The notes under the pieces were generated by a model. That model searched no databases. It saw nothing but the letters and a program-made list of their open reading frames with translations, and was not told the DNA's origin. DNA of 64,000 nucleotides from Wurfbainia villosa (Eukaryota > Streptophyta > Magnoliopsida > Zingiberales > Zingiberaceae), in assembly GCA_025175895.1 (NCBI GenBank), contig CM046001.1:53691719-53755718 (forward strand), in the 5' to 3' direction. This document shows positions 46,526 to 57,617 of this stretch, piece by piece. Numbering within the stretch: the stretch's first letter is position 1; each line of letters begins with the position of its first letter. The translations under genes were made by a program, and so were the position numbers.

Positions 46526-48172
46526 TATGCTCGATTTGTATTTCTAGGTTAATCGCTTGATCATGATGTCTTTGAATTTTCATTCCATTTTGGATTGAAA
46601 TAAATTGACTGGGCCAAACTTCTTGGACTGGCTTACAAACTTGAGAATTGTTCTCAAGGTTGAAAAGCTTGTGAATGTCCTCGAAGCGCCTCTTCCCACC
46701 CATCCTAGTGATGATGCAACTCCGAACCAATTGTTGGCCCATCAGAAATATGTGAGTGATTTTGAACTAGTGAGTTGCATCTTGCTAGCTGTGATGGTAC
46801 CCGAGCTACAGAAGCAGCATGAGCATATGGATGCTCATACTGTAGTCTTTCATCTCTATGATTTATTTGATAAGCAAGTGAGATCTGAAAGGTTCAAAGT
46901 CTCCAAGCTCCTCTTCACCTCTGAGATGCAAGAAGGTTCATCTGTGGCACTGCTCAACATGCTAAAGACTATGGAGCCTTCTGTGAAGAATGAGCACGGG
47001 GCGGTGTTGTTAGTTGATTCTTCAAAAAAAGGTTCTAAGAGGAAGTCAAAGCAATAGCAGAAGAGGAAGAAGAAGGAGGCTAAGAAGGCAAAACCAGCCC
47101 AAAAGGGCACTTGCCATCATTGTGGCAAGGAGGGCCATTAGCGAAGAAACTGCAAGATTTATCTTGAGTCCGTGAAGAAGAATAAGGCATCTAATGCCCC
47201 ACCTTCCTCAGATATCTTCGTTATTGATTGTCATTCTATTTCCTTAGACACTTGGGTATTAGATACAGGGTGTGGCTCACATATATGTAATGACATACAT
47301 GGGCTAATGAATAAAAGAAGACTTGTCAAGGGAGAGTCAAATTTACGTGTTGGGAATGGAGCAAAGGTTGTTGCACTCGTCATTGGAATATATTTGTTGA
47401 AACTACCTACAGGACTTGTCTTAAAACTAGACAATTGCTTTTATATTCTTTCATTGATAAAGAACATCATTTCTATTTCTTGTTTGAAGAGAAATGGGTA
47501 CTATTTAACTTTTAGTAATAATTTTGTTACATAAATTTGAATAGCGTTCTTGATGGGATTGGAACTTTAAGCAATAGTATTTATACATTAGACGTATCCA
47601 GTGACATTCTTAGTATTGAAACGAACAACAAGCATGCTCGAAAAGATAATCAATTAGACTCCTACATGTGGCATTGTCGTCTTGGCCATGTGAGCAAGAA
47701 ATGCATGTTCGAATTACACAGATGTGGAATTCTGGAATAGTTTGAATTAGATTCATACGATACATGCAAATCATGCTTAAAAGGCAAGATGACTAAGTTA
47801 CCTTTTATAGGAAAAGGTGAACCGGTGGGAGATTTGCTTGGTCTAATACATACTGATGTATGCGGAACTATGTCAACACAAACTCTAGGAGGCTATAGCT
47901 ACTTCATTACCTTCACCGATGATCACTCACTGTTTGGGTATGTGCTCTTGATGAAACACAAGTCTGAAGCCTTTGAAAAGTTCAAAGAATCTAGAAATGA
48001 AGTAGAGAAAAAACTTGGCAAGAGTATTAAAATACTTCGATCGGATTGAGGTGGTGAATACTTAAGTCAAGAGTTTCTAGATTATCTAAGGGAGAATGGT
48101 ATATTGTCTTAATGGACTCCACCGTATATACCACAGCTTAATGGTGTATCTGAAAGGCAAAATCAAACCTTG
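46526..48172 (+). repeat. B4 internal tandem duplication, copy 2 (1647 bp)
   Basis: Second copy of 44876-46522, continuing at 48173 into the rest of the integrase. It shares the damage of copy 1 (gag TGA, knuckle TAG, integrase TGA), so the duplication arose after those lesions. Confidence 0.95.
46563..47180 (+). pseudogene. B4 gag, second copy
   Basis: Same as the first copy plus a copy-specific CAG to TAG stop at 47055. The early TGA and the knuckle TAG are shared. Confidence 0.88.
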
Positions 48173-48448
48173 TTGGACATGGTCAGATCAATGATGAATC
48201 ACGCGAATCTTTTTAAGTACTTTTGGGGCTATGCACTTCAAACAACTATTTACTTGCTAAATAGAGTCCCGACCAAGGTAGTCTCTACTACTCCATATGA
48301 GATATGGGCTAGCAAGAAACCTCATTTATCTTACTTGAAGATATGGGGTTGTCCTGCTTTTCTGAAGCGGACTATGTCAGACAAATTGGATGCTAAGTCT
48401 AATAAATGTCTATTTATTGGATACCCTAAGGAAACAAGGGGTTACTAA
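47172..48448 (+). pseudogene. B4 protease and integrase, second copy, through the C-terminus
   Basis: Protease DTG is present, then the same frameshift and stops as in copy 1. Past the duplication the integrase C-terminal part is open from 48170 to 48446 (MLDMVRSMMNHAN, LKIWGCPAF, FIGYPKETRG). 48449-48806 is degraded linker with no open frame. Confidence 0.88.
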
Positions 48449-48806
48449 TTCTATCATCCGTGGGAACAAAAGGTGTTGTTTCAAGGAATGTTGTGTTTCT
48501 AGAGAAAGAGTTTCTCTTGCAAGAAAATAGTTGAAGTGGCATTGAACTTAAGGAGGTTCACGAGACTCCAATAGACATTGAGGAGATACCTAGTCAAGCA
48601 CCTCAACCGATAACTCATAGTGATAAGACATTAGCTGAACCTATTGTGACACCACATCTTCGTAGATCTGGTAGGACATGCAACATTCCTGAGAGATATA
48701 GATTTATCGTAAGTGAATCGAACGACGTGTTACTAAATGATGATGAGGAGTCTACCAATTATGAAGAAGTCTGAAAAGTTCAGAAAGGGGCAAATGGCTT
48801 GAAGCC

Positions 48807-49738
48807 ATGAAGTCGGAAATGGATTCCATGTTTGAAAATCAAGTTTGGAACTTGGTAGACCCACCTGAAGGCATTAAGCCTATAGGGTGCAAATGGGTTT
48901 TCAAGAAGAAAACCGACATGGATGGTAATGTGATTACCTATAAGGCTAGATTAGTGGCGAAAGACTATCGTCAAAAGCAAGGTATTGATTATGACAAAAC
49001 CTATTCACCGGTAGCTATGCTTAAATCCATTCGGATGCTCCTGGCCATAGCGGCTCATTATGATTATGAGATATGGCAGATGGATGTGAAAATGACTTTC
49101 TTTAACGAAACCTACTTGAGGACGTGTATATGATACAACCTGAGGGTTTCACATAGGTTGATAAAACCAAGGTATACAAATTTCGATGGTCCATTTATGG
49201 ACTGAAGCAAGCATCCAGGAGCTGGAATATCCATTTTGATGAGACAATCAAAAGGTTTTATTTCTGACAAAATCCAGACGAATCCTATGTGTACAAGAAG
49301 ATTAGTGGGAGTGCAGTCGTGTTCCTAGTGTTGTATGTCGATTACATATTACTTATAGGAAACGATGTATTTGTCTTATAGTCGGTTAAAATTTGGTTAT
49401 CCAAAACATTCTCCATGAAAGGCCTGGGAGAAACAACCTACATCCTCGGGATTAAAATCTATAAAGATAGATCAAAACGGTTGCTTGGTCTTTCGCAGTC
49501 TATATATATAGACCCAGTGCTAAAGAGATTTAGCATGTCTGAATCCAAGAAAGGTTTTCTTCCCATCAGGCATGGGATGCACCTTTTGAAGTCAATGTGT
49601 CCACGTATAGAAGATGAAAGGATTTGCATGAGTAAGATTCCCTATGCATCCACAATAGGATCTATCATGTATGTTATGTTATGTACGAGGCTAAATGTAT
49701 CGTATGCTCTGAGTGTCACGAGTCCGATATCAGTCTGA
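48807..49738 (+). pseudogene. B4 reverse transcriptase remnant, catalytic motif altered
   Basis: Open from 48807 (ENQVWNLVDPPEG, GCKWVFKKKTDMDG) to about 49131, where one base is lost in the AFLNG motif. Stops and shifts follow. The catalytic motif at 49334-49345 reads YVDY in place of YVDD (GAC to TAC). It reopens at 49415 and runs to a stop at 49736. Confidence 0.9.
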
Positions 49739-50320
49739 TCCAGGAATGGATCATTGGGTGGTTGTTAAGACAATCCTTAAGTACTTAAGAAGAAATAAGG
49801 ATGTGTTCCTAATATATGGCGAAGGTGATATGGTAATACGCGGATATACGGATGTCAGCTTCTAGATAGACAAGGATGATTTCAGGTCTCAGTCTGGTTA
49901 CGTATTTACCTTAAATGGAGGTGAAACAATTTGGAAAAATTTGAAGCATGACACTATAGCGGATTCTACCACTGAGGTAGAATGCATTGAAGCTTCGGAA
50001 GTACCAAAGGAAGTGGTTTGGATCAAGAAGTTCGTCTCTAAACTTGGTGTGGTTCCAACCATTGTTGAAGCAATACCAGTCTACTGTGACAACAATGGAG
50101 TGATTGCATAGGCAAAAGAGCCAAGGTCTCATCAACAATCCAAACATGTGCTTCGTCGCTATCATCTGATCAAGGAGATCATCAATAGGAAGGAAATACA
50201 AATTGAGAAGATTCCCACTGAAAGGAATTTAGTGGACCCTTTAACTAAGGCTTTACCTCAGAGTAAGTTTGAGGATCATGTTAGAACTTATGATATTTGA
50301 TACCGTGGCGATTGGCATTA
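49739..50320 (+). pseudogene. B4 RNase H remnant
   Basis: Motifs RGYTD, EVECIEASE and VYCDNNGVIA are visible, with several stops, then NLVDPLTKALP. It ends just before the PPT. Confidence 0.86.
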
Positions 50321-50324
50321 GGCC

Positions 50325-50335
50325 AAGTGGAAGTT
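50325..50335 (+). promoter_or_regulatory. B4 polypurine tract
   Basis: AAGTGGAAGTT, one base different from B2, directly before the LTR. Confidence 0.85.
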
Positions 50336-52522
50336 TGTTAGTAATATATGAGAGGTATCCTAAAGCAATCGCCTTATGGTTGTACTCATTTACTGAATGT
50401 CCGCAATACGATTCACAACATGATCGAATTTGTGATTGGATCATAACTAGTGAGTATCTCTACATGTGTAATTGTGATGTATTAGAATTATCCCTACTCG
50501 ATGAATTTATGGATTCGGACGCCATCGATTATGTTGAGACTAGAACGAGGTATACTCTTTAGTTTATCCAAGCAGTTGTTTCTCACTGGCTGGTGACATT
50601 GGGATGTCCGGAGTTGATCGTGGATGCTAGTTATGGTAACTAGTTCATTTGAGTGACTAGCTGTAAGACTTCATATGGTTCTCTGCATATATGGATATGT
50701 CAATGAAGTTCTTACTGTAGCTTAAGTGTGATGTTCCTTCAACTTGCGTTATTCAAGTCATCTTGGTCATGAAGACTTATGCTTTGACATCTTAAGTAAG
50801 CATCTTCGAGGAGATATGGACTCAGGATGATTGGGTATAAGTCGAAGTGGCCGAAGGTGTTTGAATAGCCTATAAAGTATTCACCGCTCCTTGTGAGGAG
50901 ATGTATACCCTATGGCCTCTCGTCGAATTGTTACTAAAGTCTTTGGCCAAAGCATTATATGTTTAGAGTATGGTACTCTTGTATACATGTGTAGTAACTA
51001 GAATTCGAAGGATGAGGAAGTAAATACTTGGGCTAGGTGTAACGTAGTCAACCTAGTGGGGACTGACACAATAGACCATGTTCTGAACCAAGTGGATATA
51101 AGATGAGTGAATGGAATGGGGCACGATTCATTGTAGCTACTGAAGGGTTTCAGAAAAGGTTCTGGGATCAACCGTTGATTTTTTGATTAATTGGGGTTCA
51201 TGATGTACTACTAGTTGCCACTCATGATCGTTCTATAATTAATAGTTAATTATAGATGGCCAACATAAACCGAGAACCTATTTGGTCACACGCACAACGA
51301 GCATAATCCAAAGGATTTAAAATGATTTTGAGAATAGGATTCTCATATCGAGAGAGACTAGGTTTGGTTGGACCAAACAAAGAGCGAGTATGAAATGGTT
51401 TCAGTCGCATTGGAACCATGGATGGGCCGTGTCTTTTGAAGACATGATGGATGAACCAAATTGGTTTGGTTCTAATCTAATGGTGGAAAATAAACCAAAC
51501 TGGTTTGGTTTGTTTTAAACGAATGAACCAAAGTTGGTTCGGTTCATTTTAACTTAAAATAGACCAATACGGTTGGGTTTATTTTAACTTAAGTTATTAA
51601 AGTGGGTTAACTGGTTTTTATTATGAATCAATAACCGTTAGGAGAGTGTGTTCTCTATAAAAACATGGCTTAAGGGTTTTTCGTGGAGAAGTAATTGGTT
51701 CAAGGTTTTTGGAAACCCTAGACTCCTTTCCTCCTCCTCCTTCTTGCCACCCAAGCCAAGGTGGTTGTCGTCCACCTATGTGTCATCGCCGCCCATTGGA
51801 GTTGTTGCCTCTCCTCATCGCCGGCCATCCACCAGCCGCTGGCATCCCTTGGGCCACCCTCAGCCACTGGCCTACCTCCCTTGGCCGTCGGCGATCAAGG
51901 AGTAACCGACCAAGCCTTTGGCCGGCACCTTCTTCCTCCACAACAAGCTGTCCAGTTTTGGACAGCTTGATCTCCATCACATGGAGAGGCCGTTTTGTCA
52001 GTGTTTTATGCTCCGATAGCAGTCTACTTGTCGGGGATTGGATTTCCTGCAATCCTCATAGGTGGAGGGTTAAGTTTTCGTCAAATGGTTGACAAAAACC
52101 ACTTCCGACAAGTGAGTTTGTGAAACTCGTTTTGGGACCCAAATTTATTTCGGATTGTGATCGTCTCTCGGATCACATCGTCTTCGACTCGAGGCTAGTG
52201 ACTTTTGCGAAGATGAGGCTCGTGGCTTTGTGAAGCTATCTTTATGATACTTGACGTGGATACGGATAGAGGGAATTTTAGTGAGGGTCACTACGTTTGA
52301 TGTCATTCCCGCTACACGTGATCCATCAGGTATACCTAGTATAAGTTTCCTTTTATTGCGAAATTTTAAATAGAAATTATGTCTACACATATTGTCTCCT
52401 GCATTCATCTGATGTGTATGTTGTAATAAATTAGATTTATTTCTTTTATTGCTTCCGCTGTGTGAATGTTTACGAAACATATTTGAACACACACTCGCCG
52501 CGGGTGTCGGGGAAACCCAACA
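50336..52522 (+). mobile_element. B4 3' LTR, 2187 bp
   Basis: Starts TGTTAGTAATATATGAG and ends GGGGAAACCCAACA. TATAAAA is at 51656-51662 and the hairpin at 51945-51968. The right flank is ACCTT; the matching left duplication should lie at the far end of B2, off-window. Confidence 0.93.
51656..51662 (+). promoter_or_regulatory. TATA box, B4 3' LTR
   Basis: TATAAAA in TTCTCTATAAAAACATGG. Confidence 0.7.
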
Positions 52523-52629
52523 ACCTTCTGAGGTTCTCAGCCGTAATTTACTTGATGGAAGGATTTATGTAAGTTTTCACAATTACTCTACAGCACTTAC
52601 AACTCCAGTTGAATATGATGATAAATATG
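52523..52629 (+). other. 107-bp orphan sequence between B4 and S1
   Basis: It belongs to no element seen here. The frame starting at 52523 plus or minus one base is open throughout and would encode text such as NLLDGRIYVSFHNYST. That could be a piece of a host or other coding sequence, but I do not recognise it and the length is too small to judge. Confidence 0.3.
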
Positions 52630-53045
52630 TGTTGGTGCAGTGGGCACCTAAGTCGAACCTATATTTTGATTATAGCAAACGATACAAAGTTAAGCTTATA
52701 TTGTTATCTCACGAGCTAAATCAAGTGTGCAGAAAAGTCTCAATGCTGGAGCTGAAGGCTAGCGACACCCGGAGGAAGCCGCGGTGGTCGGGCGACACTC
52801 GAGTTACTTCGGAGGGAGCTGAAGGAATCGAGTGGAAGGCCGGAAGCAAAAGCGACAAGTAAGTATCGAGGTAAGCTCGTGTGTGCAAGCGTAAGTGAGG
52901 TCGTGTCCTTTGTACGGGGACGTCCTTAGGCGACGATCCAACCCAAGACTTCCCATGGAAGGTCTATGTTGAGATTGGACGGCAAGTGGTCGTCGAATTC
53001 ACTTGTATTTTGAGCTAAACTCCTTTTTTAGTCAAAAATCGTGGT

Positions 53046-53126
53046 CTGCCGATTCAACCGGTCAGTTCAACCGTGGAGTTCAGCCAGCGATTCAGCCGTG
53101 CTTCAACCGGCCAGTTCAACCGGTGG
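53046..53126 (+). repeat. TTCAACCGG motif cluster upstream of the S1 TATA
   Basis: Six short near-repeats of TTCAACCGG or TTCAGCCGTG within about 80 bp, ending about 100 bp before the TATA box. The reverse strand reads CGGTTGAA, matching the MYB core CNGTTR. The same cluster, rearranged, is at 60608-60692. Confidence 0.7.
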
Positions 53127-53229
53127 TCAAAAATCAGCCTCGAGGAGTCAAGCTTTATCACCATTTTTCAAGGAGTTTTGTGCCCATTTGTGTTTGGTTG
53201 AAGACCCATTCGTTGAGGGGCTTAAAGGC

Positions 53230-53236
53230 TATAAAA
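53230..53236 (+). promoter_or_regulatory. TATA box, S1 5' LTR
   Basis: TATAAAA in GGCTATAAAAGGAGGGCC. Confidence 0.78.
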
Positions 53237-53710
53237 GGAGGGCCAAACCTAGGGTTTTTCATCAATTCAAAAGCTTCCAAGTGCTTCCGATACGCTCCGA
53301 CTCTCCGACATCCCTACGACGAGCTAGAGACGACGACTAAAGCTTCAACCTCCAATCCTTGAAGTCGTCGGTATAATCTTTAATTTTGTATAAGTTGTCT
53401 TTATTTTCAAGCTTTAAATCATATAGAGGGGAGTGTCCTCTACCTTGAATCTTTATTGAGTTTTTGTATTCGCTTAACTCCTATCTCTATCGAGAAGGAG
53501 TTCGTTTAATATTTGCCCTCCATGCGTGGTCAAGGACCATTAGGGCCTTGGAGTAGTAGCCGTAGGCTACGAACCAAGTAAAAACCCCTCGTGTTGTTAT
53601 TTCTTTCTTGCTATCTTTCCGCTGCGTTTACTGCCAATTCAACGATTAAAAAAGTTTTTTCTTATCGCTATTCACCCCCCCCCCTCTAGCGCTCAAATCG
53701 ATCCAACAAT

Positions 53711-53723
53711 TGGTATCAGAGCC
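53711..53723 (+). promoter_or_regulatory. S1 primer binding site
   Basis: TGGTATCAGAGCC two bases after the LTR end; initiator tRNA-Met type. Confidence 0.93.
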
Positions 53724-53926
53724 GGGGGTTGCTAAGATTTGGTGAAACCACCAATCTAGCTTTTTTTTACAGATTTATTTTCTTTTAATTCTGTTTATTT
53801 CTATTTATTTTGTTTGTTAAATTCTCTCAAGACTACTAATCCAAGACGCGAGTCTTGGTACTTGTTTTTTGAGTTTTTGTCTTTGCTAGCTTTTCGGTCT
53901 TCGTCTCTTTTTGTCTTTTTGTTTCA

Positions 53927-55554
53927 ATGGCCCATCTCGAGGGTTTTAGCACCGTCCGACCTCCATTTTATAACGGAGATGACTTCCGTTATTGGAAGGG
54001 TCGGATGGAATGCTTTCTCAAAACCCAACTCGAGATGTGGATCATAATCCAAACGGGTTTCACACTTCCGACTAATGAAGTGGGTGACTCCTTGGATTAT
54101 GATCAATGGACCGTGTAACAAAAAGCGACAAGTCGAAGCCGACGCCAAGGCAACACAAATCCTCCAATGCGGCCTATCCAAGGAGGAGTTAAATCGCGTC
54201 GGCCCCTTCATAAGCGCAAAGGATCTTTGGACTAAACTAATCGAGTTACACGAAGGATCGGATCAAGCCAAGGTATGTAAGCGTGATTTGTTATTCAATA
54301 AATTGTACACACTAAAAATGCAGGAACACGAATCCGCGACGCAACTCCACGCCCGTGTCCATGACATCGTCAACAACTTACAAGCATCGGGCAAAAGGTC
54401 GAAAACCGCGACCTTATAAGGTATGTTCTAAACTCTTTCCGAGGACTACCTTGTGGGCATCCATGGTCGATGCCTACAAGGTCTCCAAGGATCTTTCTAA
54501 AATTAGGTTAGATGAACTCTTTTCCGATTTCAATTACATGAACAATCCAACTCGGAACCCGAGAGGGTATAGCTTTATTTGCGAGGATCAAAGAAGAAGA
54601 AAATCGCAAGCCACCACCAACCGAGGAGGAAGACGAGTCCAAGAAGAAGTTGACCGAATTGATCCGAACTAATGAACCTAGCTCAAGAATAGCCAAGGGA
54701 CGAAAGCGAACCACGACTCGACCCAACCAAGGTAAACCTAAAAGTTCTAATATTAGGTGTTATGAGTGTAACAGTTTGGACATATCAAGTCCGAGTGCCC
54801 CAAGCTCAACCACCAAGGACCTAAGCACAAGAAGGCCCTCAACGCGACATGGGAAGAAGCGTCATCCGAAGAAGACGAAGACCACGTCTTCATGGCGAAA
54901 TCAATTGAGTCAGACACGGAGACCGAACCCGAACTTGAGTCAGAACCGGAGGATGATTCGGACTACGAAGCAACCTTCAAGTCAAGCCACGGATACGCAT
55001 CCGGTTCAAAAGATACCCTTAAGGTGAGTCGTACTTTATTTAATACTTTACATAATACGGTTAGGTTTTTGTCTAGGAAGTTAGCTAAGTCCGAGTCCAA
55101 GGTCGAGACCCTGGTTGAGGAAGTTAAACTCCTCAAACACGAGGTCTCCCTAACCTCTTCGACTAGTCGAGTTCAAGAGAAGGACTCAACTCGGGTTGAA
55201 AAACTCGAAGTTGAGAACTCACTCTTGAAAAGTCAAGTCGAAGATCTTAGGAATACGTTGGAAAGGTTTACTTTGGGATCCAAAGGACTTGACCTCCTAC
55301 TTGGATCGCAAAGGGCCGTGTACAACAAGGCCGGACTAGGGTTTAGCTCAAACACGACCAATAAGTCGTATATGTCAATCGTAAGTAGACATAAAAAATG
55401 TGTCCAAGCATGGGTCCCTAAGACCACTTTGATTTCAACTCTAGGATCTAACTCGTACTGGGTTCCCAAGGACCAAATCCACTATGTGGATAGACCGAAC
55501 CGATTCAACGGTCTAGGGGGAGCCAGTACAAAACATGTTTGTGCTTTAACTTAG
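53927..55554 (+). pseudogene. S1 gag, frameshifted
   Basis: Starts at ATG 53927 (MAHLEGFSTVRPPFYNGDDF, the typical Sirevirus gag start) with a frame change near 54110 and further shifts near 54415 and 54660. The zinc knuckle near 54758 reads CYEC then loses frame: one G is missing where a GHIKSEC-type continuation is expected. The last part is open from 54892 to 55552 (220 codons): an acidic stretch, then a Leu/Lys/Glu heptad region at about 55060-55265 (likely coiled coil), then a conserved tail. It would form the capsid. Confidence 0.88.
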
Positions 55555-55604
55555 AAATTGCATGCTTAGTTTTTTTTTGTTTTTTTTAACTCACTTGGAA
55601 TACA

Positions 55605-55720
55605 CAAATAACCAACTAAAAAATCCTTCGAAAAGATTGAGCCTCGGGGAGCCTCTTTTCAAATAACCAACTAAAATCCTTCGAAAAGATTGAGCCTCGG
55701 GGAGCCTCTTTTCAAAAATA
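55605..55720 (+). repeat. Tandem ~60-bp repeat after S1 gag
   Basis: Two copies of a unit containing AACCAACTAAA, AAAGATTGAGCCTCGGGGA and GCCTCTTTTC. The same pair is in S2 at about 63125-63232. Confidence 0.8.
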
Positions 55721-55890
55721 ACTAGTTAGACTAGGAAATAGTCTTAGGTGAGTCAAGTCATCATTTTCTTGAACATGGCTTTGTCTAAGGAAGTGGTCGA
55801 TGATCCGATAAAAGAAGGCCCCTGTGCCTCGCCACGACCTGGAAGCCATGATCTTGAAAAGGTAAACTTGACAAGCCTTGGGTTAAATCC

Positions 55891-56130
55891 TAATTACTTG
55901 AACCTAAATCCACTTAATCAAACTTAATTGAAAATCATCTCAACATAAAATTACTTGAACCTAAATCCACTTAATCAACTTAATTGAAAATCATCTCAAT
56001 ATAAAATTACTTGAACCTAAATCCTAATTACTTGAACCTAAATCCACTTAATCAATTTAATTGAAAATCATCTCAACATAAAATCACTTAAACCTAAATC
56101 CACTTAATAAATTTAATTGGGAGTCATCTC
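55891..56130 (+). repeat. ~58-bp tandem repeat between S1 gag and protease
   Basis: About four units built from TTACTTGAACCTAAATCC, ACTTAATC and AATTGAAAATCATCTC. It is repeated in S2 at about 63391-63630. No coding frame crosses it, so gag and pol are separated here by about 700 bp (55555-56257) of noncoding DNA. Confidence 0.85.
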
Positions 56131-56257
56131 ACAAAAAACACATAAGTATAACATGCTTGATCATATAGACTCGGGTGAGATGACCTAGGTTTAACAACTT
56201 ACAACCAATTTAAAAATAAAAATCTAACATCCAATCCAACCACCTTGTGTGTAGGAT

Positions 56258-57442
56258 CAATGGATGTTGGACAGTGGTTGCTCCCGACACATGACCGGGG
56301 ATCAACTCAAATTCACAAAGCTTCGATTCAAACGACAAGGATCGGTAGCCTTTGGGAATAACGGCAGGCTCAAAATCATCGGATCAGGTGATATCGAGCT
56401 TAACTCGAATTTTGTTATTAAAAATGTATTACTTGTAGAGAATTTTGAATATAACCTGCTTAGCGTAAGCCAATTGTGTGACAATAACTATAAGGTCGTA
56501 TTTTTAGAAAATGAATGTGTAATTAAAACAAATGAAACAGCTAAAACAATACTCAAAGGAACTAGGACAAATAACATTTATACAATGAACTTAATCAAAT
56601 CCTCAGCCAAATGTCTTATGACACAGGAAGAGGAATCATGGTTGTGGCACCGACGACTCGGTCACTCGACCTCCAAGACTCGTCCACAAGATGAGTCAGA
56701 GTGGCTTAGTCAGAGGCTTACCCAACCTCAACAACTTGGTTAATAAAATCTGTAATGCTTGTCAACAAGGAAAACAACCTAGGACACAACACAAGTTAAC
56801 TAACCAAGAACGAACCTCAAGTGTACTTGAGCTCCTGCAGATGGATCTATTCGATTCACATGGAGCCAAGTCACTCAATAAAAGTCAATATTGCTTAGTC
56901 ATAATTGATGACTACTCCAGGTTTACCTGGGTTAGGTTCATCAAACATAAAAATGATACCCTAGATCAATTAATCAATCTATTCAAATTAATCGAGAATC
57001 AAAAAGACCTTAAGGTTAAAAGACTTAGAAGCGATCATGGTGGTGAATTCAAAATCAAAGGTTCACCGACTCAGAACCTAAACGGATACCACCATGAATT
57101 CTCTTGCCCTAGGACCCTCAACAAAATGGCCTAGTGGAGCGGAAAAACCGAACTCTACAAGAAGCCGCTAGGACCATGTTAAACGAATATAACCTACCTG
57201 ATAGGTTTTGGGCAGAAGCCGTTAGCACGGCTTGCTATGTCCAGAATAGGATCCTTATGGTAAAGAGGCACCTTAAGACCTCGTATGAGATTTATCACGA
57301 TAAAATACCTAACATCAAGTACTTTAGGGTATTTGGGTGTAAGGTACATATTCTAAACACTAAGGATTACCTAGGGAAATTTACATCCAAAATCACTAAT
57401 CGAATATTTTCTAGGATACTCGACTACAAGCCGAGCTTATAG
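56258..57442 (+). pseudogene. S1 protease and integrase
   Basis: Protease centre LDSGCSRHMTGD just after 56264 (the DSG form used by Sireviruses). The pre-integrase part has WLWHRRLGH, then a frameshift near 56670. The integrase is open 56691-57134: NACQQGKQPR (zinc), LLQMDLFDS (first Asp), VIIDDYSRFTW (second Asp) and RLRSDHGGEF. One C is missing near 57110, so the catalytic Glu (VERKNR) is read in the next frame from 57134, which is open to 57440 (TSYEIYHDKIPN, FRVFGCKVHI). Confidence 0.9.
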
Positions 57443-57617
57443 AGTATATAACCACGACACCCTTAGAGTCGAGGAGACTATCAATGTAGTATTTGATGAA
57501 GGACACAAACCTACAAAACCCCCGACAACCCCAATTAGCGAGCCTACTCATACTAGACCTAACTCTGACCCTGAGATCGAGTCTAATCCACATCAACCAA
57601 CTTCTCTTGTCGACCAA

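Larger units (their letters stand above)
52630..53708 (+). mobile_element. S1 5' LTR, 1079 bp
   Basis: Starts TGTTGGTGCAGTGGGC and ends AATCGATCCAACA. It contains the CAACCGG array, TATA at 53230, and a C10 homopolymer near 53683. Compared with the next LTR (60199) it differs mostly by indels. Confidence 0.93.

Noticed and set aside
53003..53362. 119-codon open frame across the S1 LTR
   Set aside because: Crosses the CAACCGG array and the TATA box and is shifted in the second LTR copy, so it is not coding.
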